Source: JABDGC01 sp964449835
Lineage (GTDB): Bacteria; Pseudomonadota; Gammaproteobacteria; DSM-16500
Length of the DNA: 41,040 nt
NCBI GenBank assembly: GCA_964449835.1
Contig: CAYVBZ010000012.1
Location: 1 to 41,040 of the forward strand
Direction: 5' to 3'
Every line of letters starts with the position of its first letter. Within the stretch, counting starts at the first letter, position 1. Below, piece after piece: positions 10,237 through 18,500 of this stretch. The notes under the pieces are model-generated. The model was not told the origin of the DNA. It did not search any database and saw only the letters and a program-made list of their open reading frames with translations. The position numbers and the translations under genes were made by a program.

Positions 10237-10666
10237 ATGATAGAGAAAATTGTATCAGGTGGGCAAATCGGCGTAGACCGTGCTGCCTTGGATGCTGCAA
10301 TAAAATTAGGTATTCCACATGGTGGTTGGTGCCCTATAGGAAGAGCGGCGGAGGATGGATGCATCTCAAATTGATATAATTTGCAATGTCCAACCGGTGA
10401 TAGTCAGGATGCGGAAGGCAATATTTACACAGAGAGAACAAAGTTAAATATTCAGGATTCTGATGCAACCTTAATTCTAGTGCCAGCCAATTCTTTGCTA
10501 GAAACCATTACTGATGGCACGAATTTAACAATCCAAGAAGTTAAAAGTAAAAATAAGCTTTATTTTATAGTCGATTTGTCTGAGAGATGGAATCCTGATT
10601 TAGTAGTAAGATGAATAAATAAACATAGGATTAGAATTCTAAATGTAGCTGGGTCTCGAGAGCAAG
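10237..10666 (+). pseudogene. SLOG-family (cpYpsA / putative molybdenum carrier) gene broken by two in-frame TGA codons
   Basis: One frame holds nearly the whole family pattern: MIEKIVSGGQIGVDRAALDA, then HGGWCPIGRAAEDG, then RTKLNIQDSDATLIL, and finally RILNVAGSRE. Two TGA codons interrupt it, at 10372-10374 (after AEDGCISN) and at 10612-10614 (after NPDLVVR). There is no frameshift between the three pieces. The SLOG nucleotide-binding GGQ(T/I)G(V/A)DR motif is intact. Family members bind nucleotide-type ligands, and the biochemical role of this branch is unclear. Both stops could be single CGA or TGG to TGA changes. The 3' end runs into a solo copy of the MITE terminal repeat. TGA is a normal stop elsewhere here (for example at 9717), so recoding is unlikely. 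Confidence 0.75.
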
Positions 10667-10692
10667 TCGCATTTCCAAGTGTAATGGGTATA
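10667..10692. repeat. Solo terminal repeat related to the MITE at 20562-20686
   Basis: These 26 bases match the right terminal repeat of the palindromic element (20661-20686) at 24 positions, including AAGTGTAATGGGTATA exactly. The match lies at the 3' end of the SLOG pseudogene and 18 bases before the kinase ATG. It looks like a decayed or half-deleted copy. Confidence 0.7.
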
Positions 10693-10709
10693 TTAACCGA
10701 GTTAAATTC

Positions 10710-11669
10710 ATGTTTAAAAGAAACGGACTATTATTACTATTAGCCACTTATTTATTGTCTGCGATTGCTTATGCAATCAGCCCGTTGAGTAGGCCAGAAG
10801 TCATTGGAGTGATTACCCTGGTGGGTGAGGTGGGCATGGATATTCTAATCTTTATCCTGGCTCTTCAGCTTTACTACGCAGTCAGCGGTCGGAATCGATA
10901 TTTGTTTGGCATTATTGCATTCTCTTATTTTTGTGAAAGTTTTGCCGATGGAGTTTATAACTTAACACAAAATGTTTTAAATGTTTCCAACCCAAGCCTA
11001 CTTTTATCTTCCGCCTTTGAAATTCCATTTTTATCGTTTTTATGTTTGCAGGCGTGGGTTTGGTGGCAGCTCTTTTCTGAAGCGAATTCAAATAGCAAGC
11101 CAGATAAAAAACCGATGTTGGTTTACGGGTCCTTTATCGCTTCGTTGTTACTGATGATCGTGACCTTTGTTTATTTTGCCGATTGGAAGATTGATCGTTT
11201 TTCGGGAGAAGGGTTGTATCAACTTGCCGATGTTTTGGCGGAAGCAGCTGGCTTTGCTTTGGTGTCGATTTATTTAGGCACCTCGCGGAATAAATATTTT
11301 TCCTGTATTGCTATTGGATTTTTAATAATCGTTTGCTCGAATTATATGATTCGCTTGCCTGTTATTTCCCTTGGCAGCAAACAAAATAGTCCCTTTGAAT
11401 TTACCTGGATCCTGGGACAGTTGTTGGTATTTTATGGGCATACTCGGTTCAAACAAACGTATATAAAAAGTCTATCGGGAAAATGGTGCTATGGCCTCAA
11501 TTGCCTTCAATCTCAAATTGCGGTAGGCAGCTTTAGTTTAGGGTTGCTTGCGATTGCGCTTTTTTCTATTTTTATGAAATACGCCGCAGTATCGGGATCA
11601 TCTGATAATGATCAATTGGAATACCTTCCTGTTGTGACAATTCTGTTTTCAGTCATTACGTTTTATTGA
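10710..11669 (+). CDS. Membrane sensor part of a histidine kinase (N-terminal half, frameshifted)
   Basis: A 319-residue protein dominated by about eight hydrophobic helices, with short polar loops and no recognisable soluble sensor domain. The last helix (LPVVTILFSVITFY) is cut by a TGA exactly where a membrane helix should run into a HAMP-like linker. The next frame continues as SLRFSKRLLMPLKRLEETI, the usual membrane-to-kinase junction. Adding one T to the TTTT run at 11661-11664 would join both frames into a ~614-residue sensor kinase. The ligand is unknown. Alternatively the two pieces are coupled separate proteins (TTGA overlap), but a kinase half starting inside the linker is less plausible. 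Confidence 0.7.
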   Translation: MFKRNGLLLLLATYLLSAIAYAISPLSRPEVIGVITLVGEVGMDILIFILALQLYYAVSGRNRYLFGIIAFSYFCESFADGVYNLTQNVLNVSNPSLLLSSAFEIPFLSFLCLQAWVWWQLFSEANSNSKPDKKPMLVYGSFIASLLLMIVTFVYFADWKIDRFSGEGLYQLADVLAEAAGFALVSIYLGTSRNKYFSCIAIGFLIIVCSNYMIRLPVISLGSKQNSPFEFTWILGQLLVFYGHTRFKQTYIKSLSGKWCYGLNCLQSQIAVGSFSLGLLAIALFSIFMKYAAVSGSSDNDQLEYLPVVTILFSVITFY

Positions 11670-12553
11670 GTCTCCGTTTTTCAAAAAGGTTGCTGATGCC
11701 GCTAAAGAGGCTGGAGGAAACCATCGAAAGTTATTCCTCCGGCGGTAAGCCCGAGGCTTTGCTAGAATCACATGAGGATTATGGTATACGGGAATATGTT
11801 GACCTGAAGGCCTTCATCAAAAAAGCCTTTTTATCCTTAAATGAAAAACTGAATGTTCAAAGCGAAATAGCCATGGTTGCGGCGGGTGTGGCTCACGATA
11901 TGGCGTCTCCCTTGGCTGTTATGGCGATAATTTTAGACAAACATAATGCTGAAATTCCAAAAGCTGCAAAGTCGGAATTAAAAGAATCCATGCAGAGCAT
12001 CCGCAACACTGCTTACACTCTTTTGGAGAAATATCGTAATCCACCGAACAGGTCAAAGTTAATTGGTTTAAATGTGGGTCAGGATGCCAAAAAGAACAAA
12101 AACAAAAGTCCTGTATTTTTACCTAAGCTTCTTGAGTCAGTTATTTTACAAAAAAGGCTGGAATGGGCAGAGAATCCTTGTGAAATAGCATTAAGTCTGG
12201 ATCATGGCAAAAATACAGGGTGGGTGTTCACAGAGCCTGGTATATTGCAAAGAGTCATTTCAAATTTGCTGAATAATGCGTATGAAGCTCTGGAGGATAA
12301 AAGAAAAATTGATGTTAGGATAGACCCACAGGCTGACTTCATGTTGGGCTTATCTATCATAGACTCGGGTTGCGGCATCGCAGCTGAGCATATTTTGAAA
12401 GTTTTAGAAGGAAAAAGCTTTAAACATAGCGGTAAGGGCTTGGGTCTTTTAACGGCAAAAACTTATATGGAAGAAATGAGTGGAAAGTTGATCCTGAGTT
12501 CCAATGTAGGGCAAGGGACACAAGTTAAATTGTTATTTCCGATGAATTCATAA
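11666..12553 (+). CDS. Histidine kinase catalytic part (HisKA + HATPase), C-terminal half of the frameshifted gene
   Basis: Holds the cytoplasmic kinase core: H-box AAGVAHDMASPLAVM with the phospho-accepting His near residue 77, N-box VISNLLNNAYEAL near 206-218, G1 box DSGCGI near 248 and G2 box GKGLGL near 268. All residues needed for autophosphorylation appear present. The only available start is TTG, overlapping the previous stop, with no good ribosome site, which supports a frameshift. No response regulator is adjacent, so the partner is encoded elsewhere. The aldehyde dehydrogenase starts 5 bases after the stop, so these are probably co-transcribed. Confidence 0.75.
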   Translation: MSLRFSKRLLMPLKRLEETIESYSSGGKPEALLESHEDYGIREYVDLKAFIKKAFLSLNEKLNVQSEIAMVAAGVAHDMASPLAVMAIILDKHNAEIPKAAKSELKESMQSIRNTAYTLLEKYRNPPNRSKLIGLNVGQDAKKNKNKSPVFLPKLLESVILQKRLEWAENPCEIALSLDHGKNTGWVFTEPGILQRVISNLLNNAYEALEDKRKIDVRIDPQADFMLGLSIIDSGCGIAAEHILKVLEGKSFKHSGKGLGLLTAKTYMEEMSGKLILSSNVGQGTQVKLLFPMNS

Positions 12554-12558
12554 TAGAG

Positions 12559-13938
12559 ATGAGCATGAAAAAAATAATATCAACGAACCCGGCAACTGGA
12601 AAAGTTCTGGGGGAAGTTATTGCAACCGCACCGGATGATATTTTCAAAAAAATTAAGCAGGCACATGCGGCAAAATCAAAATGGAAAGCTTTAGGTGTGC
12701 AAGAGCGGATTCGGATTTTACGACCCTTGCAGGCCCTTTTTAAGAGGAATCAAGATGAAATCGCTTTACTTACAACGCAAGAAATTGGTAAACCAATTTC
12801 TGAGAGTCGGGAAGATTTTGAGGGTGATTTTGCCTATTTGAATGATTTTTTAACGAACGGCGCAAAATATATCGCAGAAGAAGTCACTTTTAAAAATGAT
12901 CATTCGCTGCATAAGGTGATTTTTGAGCCTAGAGGTGTTGTTGCTTGTATTGCTCCCTGGAATTTTCCTTTTGGGAATTTCATTTGGAGCGTTATTCCAA
13001 ACCTGATTGTTGGCAATACTGTGATATTTAAGCACTCCGAAGAGTGTCCGCTAGTTGCGAAGCTGCTGGAAGAAACAATTTTGAGTCTAAAAGATTTGCC
13101 TCTAGGAGTTTTCACAGCGATATATGGCGATGCGAAGGAAGGTGAGCTATTGTTGGATAATCCAATTGATATGATTTGGTTTACTGGCAGTTCTGCTGTT
13201 GGGCGTAAATTAGCGGCGATCGCCGGCGTTAAGCAAATTAAAGCGGTGTTAGAGCTTGGGGGGTCTAATCCTGCAATTATCCTGAAAGATGTGGATTTAG
13301 ACGAAGTTATTGAAAAGGTTTATAAAGGTAGGTTTTTAAATTGCGGCCAAGTCTGTGATGCTATAAAGCGTGTTATTGTTCATCATAGCCTTTTCGATAA
13401 ACTGGTGACAGCACTTTCTTCGCGCATCGAAAAGATAAAAATAGGGAACCCCGAAAATATTGAGACCGAAATGGGTCCTTTGGTATCGATGCGTCAGATC
13501 CAAACCTTGGATTCGCAAGTTAATGATGCGCTTGCGAAGGGAGGGAGACTGATTAGTGGAAGCAAGCATCCGCAAAATTTTCCAGGCGCATACTACTCGC
13601 CAGCTATTTTAACGAACATCGATAATACCATGCGTGTTTGGCAAGAAGAAGTTTTTGGTCCGGTCTTGCCTATTGTTTCATTCGATGATGATGAGCAGGC
13701 AATTCAATTGGCTAATGAGAGTCAATATGGCTTGGGCGCGGTTATTTATTCAAAGGATATTGAAAAGGCCCACTTTATTGCGAGTCAAATCGATGCGGGT
13801 TGTATTGATATCAATAATGGCAGCCATTGGCAGCCTGCCACACCTTTCGGAGGATATAAGGCCTCGGGGATGGGGCGTGAACACGGTCGTCATGGATTTC
13901 AGGAGTTGTGTCAGATTAAAGTGATTGCGGAAGGATAA
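12559..13938 (+). CDS. NAD(P)-dependent aldehyde dehydrogenase (succinate-semialdehyde dehydrogenase-like)
   Basis: A 459-residue ALDH-superfamily enzyme oxidising an aldehyde to its acid. Visible residues are PWNFPF (oxyanion Asn135), FTGSSAVG (cofactor loop, 208-215), LELGGSNP (general-base Glu232) and NCGQVCDAIKR with nucleophile Cys266 in the GQxC position. EEVFGPVLPI and the C-terminal PFGGYKASGMGREHG are also as in the family. It resembles the short SSADH/GabD-like branch, but the true substrate is not determined by motif. An extra Cys262 four residues before the nucleophile is noteworthy. It begins 5 bases after the kinase stop. No gabT-like partner is nearby. Confidence 0.9.
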   Translation: MSMKKIISTNPATGKVLGEVIATAPDDIFKKIKQAHAAKSKWKALGVQERIRILRPLQALFKRNQDEIALLTTQEIGKPISESREDFEGDFAYLNDFLTNGAKYIAEEVTFKNDHSLHKVIFEPRGVVACIAPWNFPFGNFIWSVIPNLIVGNTVIFKHSEECPLVAKLLEETILSLKDLPLGVFTAIYGDAKEGELLLDNPIDMIWFTGSSAVGRKLAAIAGVKQIKAVLELGGSNPAIILKDVDLDEVIEKVYKGRFLNCGQVCDAIKRVIVHHSLFDKLVTALSSRIEKIKIGNPENIETEMGPLVSMRQIQTLDSQVNDALAKGGRLISGSKHPQNFPGAYYSPAILTNIDNTMRVWQEEVFGPVLPIVSFDDDEQAIQLANESQYGLGAVIYSKDIEKAHFIASQIDAGCIDINNGSHWQPATPFGGYKASGMGREHGRHGFQELCQIKVIAEG

Positions 13939-13948
13939 TTATTGAATT

Positions 13949-14068
13949 TTATTTAAGCAATATGAGACATAGCTTGTGATCTTGTCGCCTTCTAAATGGC
14001 GATCGTGCCCTTCCAGGATAAGTATCAGTAGGCGCTTTGATGAGTTGCGCTTTAAGCTGCTTGTTCAT
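13949..14068 (-). CDS. Possible 39-aa basic small protein or gene fragment
   Basis: Begins MNKQLKAQLIKAPTDTYPG and continues Arg/Lys-rich. AAGGA lies about 7 bases before the ATG, an unusually good ribosome site for a chance ORF. No family is recognised. It sits between the ALDH gene and the duplicated higB scar, so it could be the 5' end of a gene truncated by the same rearrangement. Confidence 0.25.
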   Translation of the reverse strand: MNKQLKAQLIKAPTDTYPGRARSPFRRRQDHKLCLILLK

Positions 14069-14087
14069 GAGATATTCCTTAAGCGAG

Positions 14088-14128
14088 GAAAAGATATTCA
14101 GAAATGCTTGAAATGCGGAGGGCAAAGA
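14088..14128. repeat. 41-bp exact copy of the 3' end of higB (9672-9712)
   Basis: Bases 14088-14128 are identical to 9672-9712 in the same orientation. Similarity stops on both sides. No toxin is encoded here. The copies are direct repeats 4416 bases apart, enclosing higA, the SLOG pseudogene, the kinase and the ALDH. Confidence 0.9.
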
Positions 14129-14147
14129 CCTGTTTCATTTTACTTTT

Positions 14148-14804
14148 TTAATCCTTTTTAGAAATTAATTCCAATCGATCCACATCCAGGTTGCAAATAA
14201 GCGGAAGATTTTGGTTAATTTTTTGAATGTCCCAATTCCACCAGGCAATATTTAACAAGCGTTCAATTGTAGCTTGATCGAAGCGTAGTTTGACAACTTT
14301 GGCAGGGTTGCCAGCAACAACCGCATAAGGAGGAACGTCTTTTACTACAGAGGCCCTGGCGGCAACGATTGCTCCATCGCCGATGGTCACGCCATTTTTT
14401 ATCAATGAATCATAACCGAGCCAAACATCATTGCCGATGATAATATCCCCTTTTACAGGCAGATCAGCGACATTATAGACAGTTTCCCATCCGTGTTGAA
14501 AAATGGGAAAGGGGTAGGTGCTGATCGCATCCAGTTTATGGTCGCCGGTCATAATGAATTTTGTTTCAGCGGCAATAGCACAGAATTTCCCAATGACCAA
14601 TTTGACCTTTGAAAAATCGTAATTATAAAGGACATTATATTCTTCAAAATTCTCGGGGCCATGACGGCTATCATCAAAATAGGTATAGTCACCGATATGG
14701 ATATTTTTTGCCTTAATATAGTTTTTTAAGAAAACTAATTTATCATAAGGCTGCATAGGGTAAATCTGATTTGGATCGGGCCCAGGTCCTAAAGCTTTTG
14801 TCAT
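14148..14804 (-). CDS. CatB/Vat-type xenobiotic O-acetyltransferase (left-handed beta-helix)
   Basis: A 218-residue hexapeptide-repeat acetyltransferase, the family that transfers acetyl from acetyl-CoA to chloramphenicol, streptogramin A or similar hydroxyl groups. Family marks are GKFCAIAAETKFIMTGDHKL with the catalytic His of GDHKLD, STYPF, NDVWLGYDSLIKNGVTIGDG, and ASVVKDVPPYAVVAGNPAK near the C-terminus. The ATG at 14804 has AAGGA about 8 bases upstream, so longer starts are rejected. Length matches the family. A 79-bp internal segment (14532-14610) is duplicated at 15244-15322. Real substrate and any resistance role are unknown. Confidence 0.88.
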   Translation of the reverse strand: MTKALGPGPDPNQIYPMQPYDKLVFLKNYIKAKNIHIGDYTYFDDSRHGPENFEEYNVLYNYDFSKVKLVIGKFCAIAAETKFIMTGDHKLDAISTYPFPIFQHGWETVYNVADLPVKGDIIIGNDVWLGYDSLIKNGVTIGDGAIVAARASVVKDVPPYAVVAGNPAKVVKLRFDQATIERLLNIAWWNWDIQKINQNLPLICNLDVDRLELISKKD

Positions 14805-14876
14805 TATTTTTTCCTTTTTATTGCTGGTTATCTGTGAGCCAAGGCAGTAATTTGCTGTCAAAAAGTTATAATTTTA

Positions 14877-15101
14877 CTATTTTTTTATGCAAACAAAGGT
14901 ATTGTAATGGTCAGCCACCAGCCTTTTAATTTGCTTGTCAAAGTTACAGTACTCCATCAACTCTCTCTGGCCCTGAACTATTATAGGCTCCCCAGGAAGC
15001 GTCTTCACCGCGTATTCCCGAAACTGGGGCTCTGCATGCGCATATGAAGCCAGCGCTGACAGCATCCCTAATTCTAAAAAAAGCTTTTGAATTTTTTTCA
15101 T
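14877..15101 (-). CDS. Small exported protein of unknown function (74 aa)
   Basis: Begins MKKIQKLFLELGMLSALASYAHA, a good signal peptide with an AHA cleavage site, leaving a mature protein of about 50 residues with two cysteines (EYCNF and FVCIKK) that could form a disulfide. The ATG at 15101 has GGAG about 9 bases upstream. No family recognised. It precedes the CatB-like gene on the same strand by about 70 bases, so they might share a transcript. Confidence 0.55.
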   Translation of the reverse strand: MKKIQKLFLELGMLSALASYAHAEPQFREYAVKTLPGEPIIVQGQRELMEYCNFDKQIKRLVADHYNTFVCIKK

Positions 15102-15139
15102 GTTCTTTTTCTCCAATTTAAACTGTCTCAGAGTATTTT

Positions 15140-15167
15140 GTCTTTTCTGAAAGCTTGCAGAAAAGAC
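15140..15167. repeat. Perfect 10-bp stem hairpin
   Basis: GTCTTTTCTG / CAGAAAAGAC with an 8-base loop (AAAGCTTG). No T-run follows on either strand, so it is not a classical terminator. It lies upstream of the small exported protein and may be a regulatory or recombination-associated structure. Confidence 0.5.
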
Positions 15168-15243
15168 ACCGTTCTTTCATTGATTTATCAAGGCGCCGCT
15201 TCAAGTTATCTTGGTAGCTCAAAATAATCTCCAAATATTTATT

Positions 15244-15322
15244 CAGTTTATGGTCGCCGGTCATAATGAATTTTGTTTCAGCGACAATAGCACAGAATTT
15301 CCCAATGACAAATTTGACCTTT
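15244..15322 (-). pseudogene. Duplicated internal fragment of the CatB-like gene
   Basis: 79 bases match 14532-14610 at 77 positions in the same orientation, encoding VIGKFCAIVAETKFIMTGDH. Sequence on both sides is unrelated to the acetyltransferase. An open frame runs on from it (15118-15330), but there is no evidence that it makes a protein. Confidence 0.85.
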
Positions 15323-15526
15323 AATTCCAAATACCTATCAGTAATCGATAGAATAGCGGATTATTTTATTGCAAAGCAACAGGCAAGTATTATACGCTTT
15401 CCTCAATCGGAATATTTCCCGGCGAGTTACCCATCGAGCTTAGTAAAAGGTTGCCGCGATATCCTGTTTTGCGAGGCCGAATTAGAAACAAAACAAAAAG
15501 GATTTAATTGTAATAATCCCTTATAA
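15323..15526 (+). pseudogene. Possible 3' remnant of an unknown plus-strand gene
   Basis: The plus frame through 15323-15526 is open and has protein-like composition (DRIADYFIAKQQ, then FPQSEYFPASYPSSLVKGC), ending at a stop beside the stop of the dioxygenase fusion gene. Its upstream end runs into the antisense of the CatB duplicate, so it has no start of its own. It could be the tail of a gene lost in the rearrangement, or chance. No family recognised. Confidence 0.25.
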
Positions 15527-18500
15527 CTTAGAACGCGGAGCTTTATTGTCCGAGGTATCCGTGAGTTTATCAACAGAAGCAATAATGCTCGTTTTTAATG
15601 ATGCCAGTAATTCTTTATCCGCTTTCGATACTCTCTGAAAGAAAGTATACACATTTCTTGTAATGGTTTCTCCATTATCCTGAGTATAAACGACGTCGCC
15701 ATATTTATCTTTTTGATAGGGAAAAGTCGCTTGCGTCAAACAATTTCTGATTTTAACGATAAATTGATGGATAGGAAAGTTATCTAATTCGTTTAGTATA
15801 GCTTTCATATTTATTAAACCAGGTATAATCGTTGATTTAATGAAATTTGCAAACCGCTCGTGCGCTTCAAGGGCTTTAAGCAGCCAATAATAATCGGCTT
15901 GGACGGTAATGAAATAATCAATTGCCATTAAATTTTGATACGCTGTAATTGCTGTAAGAAAAGCATATAATTTATCATATGCTTCTTCTTTAACGGGATC
16001 GTGAAATACAGGTTGAAACAGTTCGCCGACTTTAAATCGTTGCGCCAAATGCGATGCGTTTGCCGTTTCAACGTGAGCATGGACGCCGTTAAATTCCTCC
16101 GTTCCATCGATGCCCGCATTCAGTTGGATTAATGCCTGGCCTCCTGGATGGACCTGCATATAATCCGTCAAATCATAGACGGATTTACCCATAATCATCC
16201 AATAGCCTTGTTGCATATTATTATGCGTACAAACCTGTGTCAGTGTCATAGGTGGATATTGAATTTTTCTATTTTGCGCATCAAATTCCTGTGTGAAAAA
16301 TTGATTAGGCGCAACCTGCTGGTAAAAATATTTTCTTGCTTTTTCTGAGGCGTCAGGATCGTTTGCAAATTTTTTATCCGCAATCATTTTAATCATGACA
16401 TTTTGCACGTCCGCAACAAAATCACTACTACCGCAAACATAAAAACAGGCCTCTCTTGCCATCATATCAAGCATAAACTGGACCTCATGCTCTGCAATGA
16501 CTTGAGTGATGCGCTTTTGCTCTCCTTCAGCGGAGGTGGCAACGGTGTAGTGAAAAGAAGATATTCGGGCGATAGCGGATAATTCTTTCGGGGCAAGAAT
16601 ATCGGCCTGCGTTTTTACGCCGTAGAAAAGATGAATATCTCGGCCTTCTTTTGCTTGTGCATTTTGTCGATAAAAAGCAGCCAAGGGTGCAATGCCGCTG
16701 CCCATTGCAATCAAAACAAGCGGTTTGCTTTTTTCTTCTGGCATTCTAAAGCGGTGCGCCGGATGGACCTGCGCTGGAACAACCGGGAATGCTCCAGCTT
16801 GTTCCTCTGTTAAGAAACGTGACGTAACACCTTGCCCTGGTGTTGCGTCAACATGCGTATAAGCTGTTTTTGTAACAGCTAAATCTACCGCGAAAGGACA
16901 AAGCGCGCTTGCAAATTGATGGCTGCTTGGCGATGAAATGGAATAAGAACGTGCCGTTAATGGCACAACAAGCTGAGTTAGTTTTAACTTAACTTGAGCC
17001 AGTTTGGCAGCTTGTGTTGATTCAATATGCCTAATGAATGCCGCTAATTTTATTTTCATGTTGCTTTTTATGCCTGGAGGCAGCTCTACTTCAGGTAAGA
17101 TTTTTTGGATATCTGCAATAGTTAATGAAGTGATATTTCCATACTGCAAAAGTAATTCTAAAGTAAAACCTTGAGCTGATTTTTCACGTCTATTTCTTAC
17201 AAAAAAATCTGTCCACGCCTGCGTTTCAGACAGCTCATCATTTGCAGATGATGTTAATAACTGTAAAATTTCTTTTATTTCGTGATCATTATTGACAGGT
17301 AAAATTTGAATATGATCGCCTGCCGTAAAATAAACATGGCTTTCTGCTTTCAAGGTGACGCCAACCATCGTTCCGGTCTGATTCTGTGTTTGTCCCTTAT
17401 GCATAGCCGTGATAGCGGAGGGAGCAGGTCTTTCTCTGCGAGATTTATCAAGCTCATCACTTAAGATGGTCCATGGTTTTTTTTGTTTCGTCACCAAGCT
17501 AGCCACTGTTTCAATACGTCCAATTCTTGTTCCTACATTCAAAATGCCGTATGCCGCTTTATCACGGTGCAAGGATAACAGGCCGCCTTTTCCTGAATAA
17601 CGCATTAAGGTTTGTGCGTACAGAGACTGTAATTCTTGGTCCTGGCTTTGTTCAACATAGTCTTTGATTGATGTTTTTCTGACGGCCGCTAAAAAATCTT
17701 GGTATATTTTTGGAATATACTGAAACGATCCCTGAATTTGTCGTCCGATTTCCGAATCAAAATGCGTTCTGCCTAAGGCAATATCCAGTAATAAAAAGAT
17801 AGGTGAAAATGCACCGCTGACCGTACTGGTTGCTCCATTTGCGGGCGTTCCGAAAAAGCTAGTTGTTTTGGTCAGCATCAGTGGATCAAGGTAGGTTGCG
17901 CTATTTGGGTTAATGTTCGCCTTTAATAAACCAACAGCCAGCTCGTCCACTATTTTTAACAGTTGCAATAATGCGTTTTTGACGCCTTGGTCATCATAAT
18001 TCACCACCGCATCATTTGCCTCAGCCACCGCTCGTACCAAATGGCGTGAGCGATAAGTCATTTCAACGAAAGTCAGATAAAATATTTTTTCTGCTTGATT
18101 CGCAAACGTTGGAACAATAATATTCATATTTTCTACCTGAAATTTTTTATCTTCAGGCAAGGTTGGATCAATTAAGCGCCAATTATTTATAAATAAATCT
18201 ACTACATCCATGTTTAATGATGATCGGCTCAAGCGTTTGGATATTGCTTGCCAAGATTTTTTGATATTGTCAGGTAATTCAGGTTTTTCTGGTGTTGCTC
18301 GACAATTCCAATAGGCATGTGAAATAACCGCAAAGAATGTCGCTGCCAATGGCAAATAAGCATCTGGTAAAGTTTCAATAGGTAATTGAGGAATGTTCTG
18401 AACAAACCGTCGAAACCCTGGTGTTTTTATTTTTTGAGGAATGCGTTCTATGGCGTCATTCCAGGCTTGATAAGGTGCTGGAAATTCAATTAATGGCGGT

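Noticed and set aside
10372..10614. TGA recoded as Trp or selenocysteine in the SLOG gene
   Set aside because: TGA ends other genes here (for example at 9717 and 31243), and no SECIS-like structure was evident; decay is simpler.
11655..11672. Programmed -1 frameshift in the kinase
   Set aside because: No X XXY YYZ heptamer in the right frame and no obvious downstream structure; kept as probable mutation or error.
15140..15167. Perfect 10-bp hairpin as a terminator
   Set aside because: No T-run follows on either strand; listed only as a hairpin.
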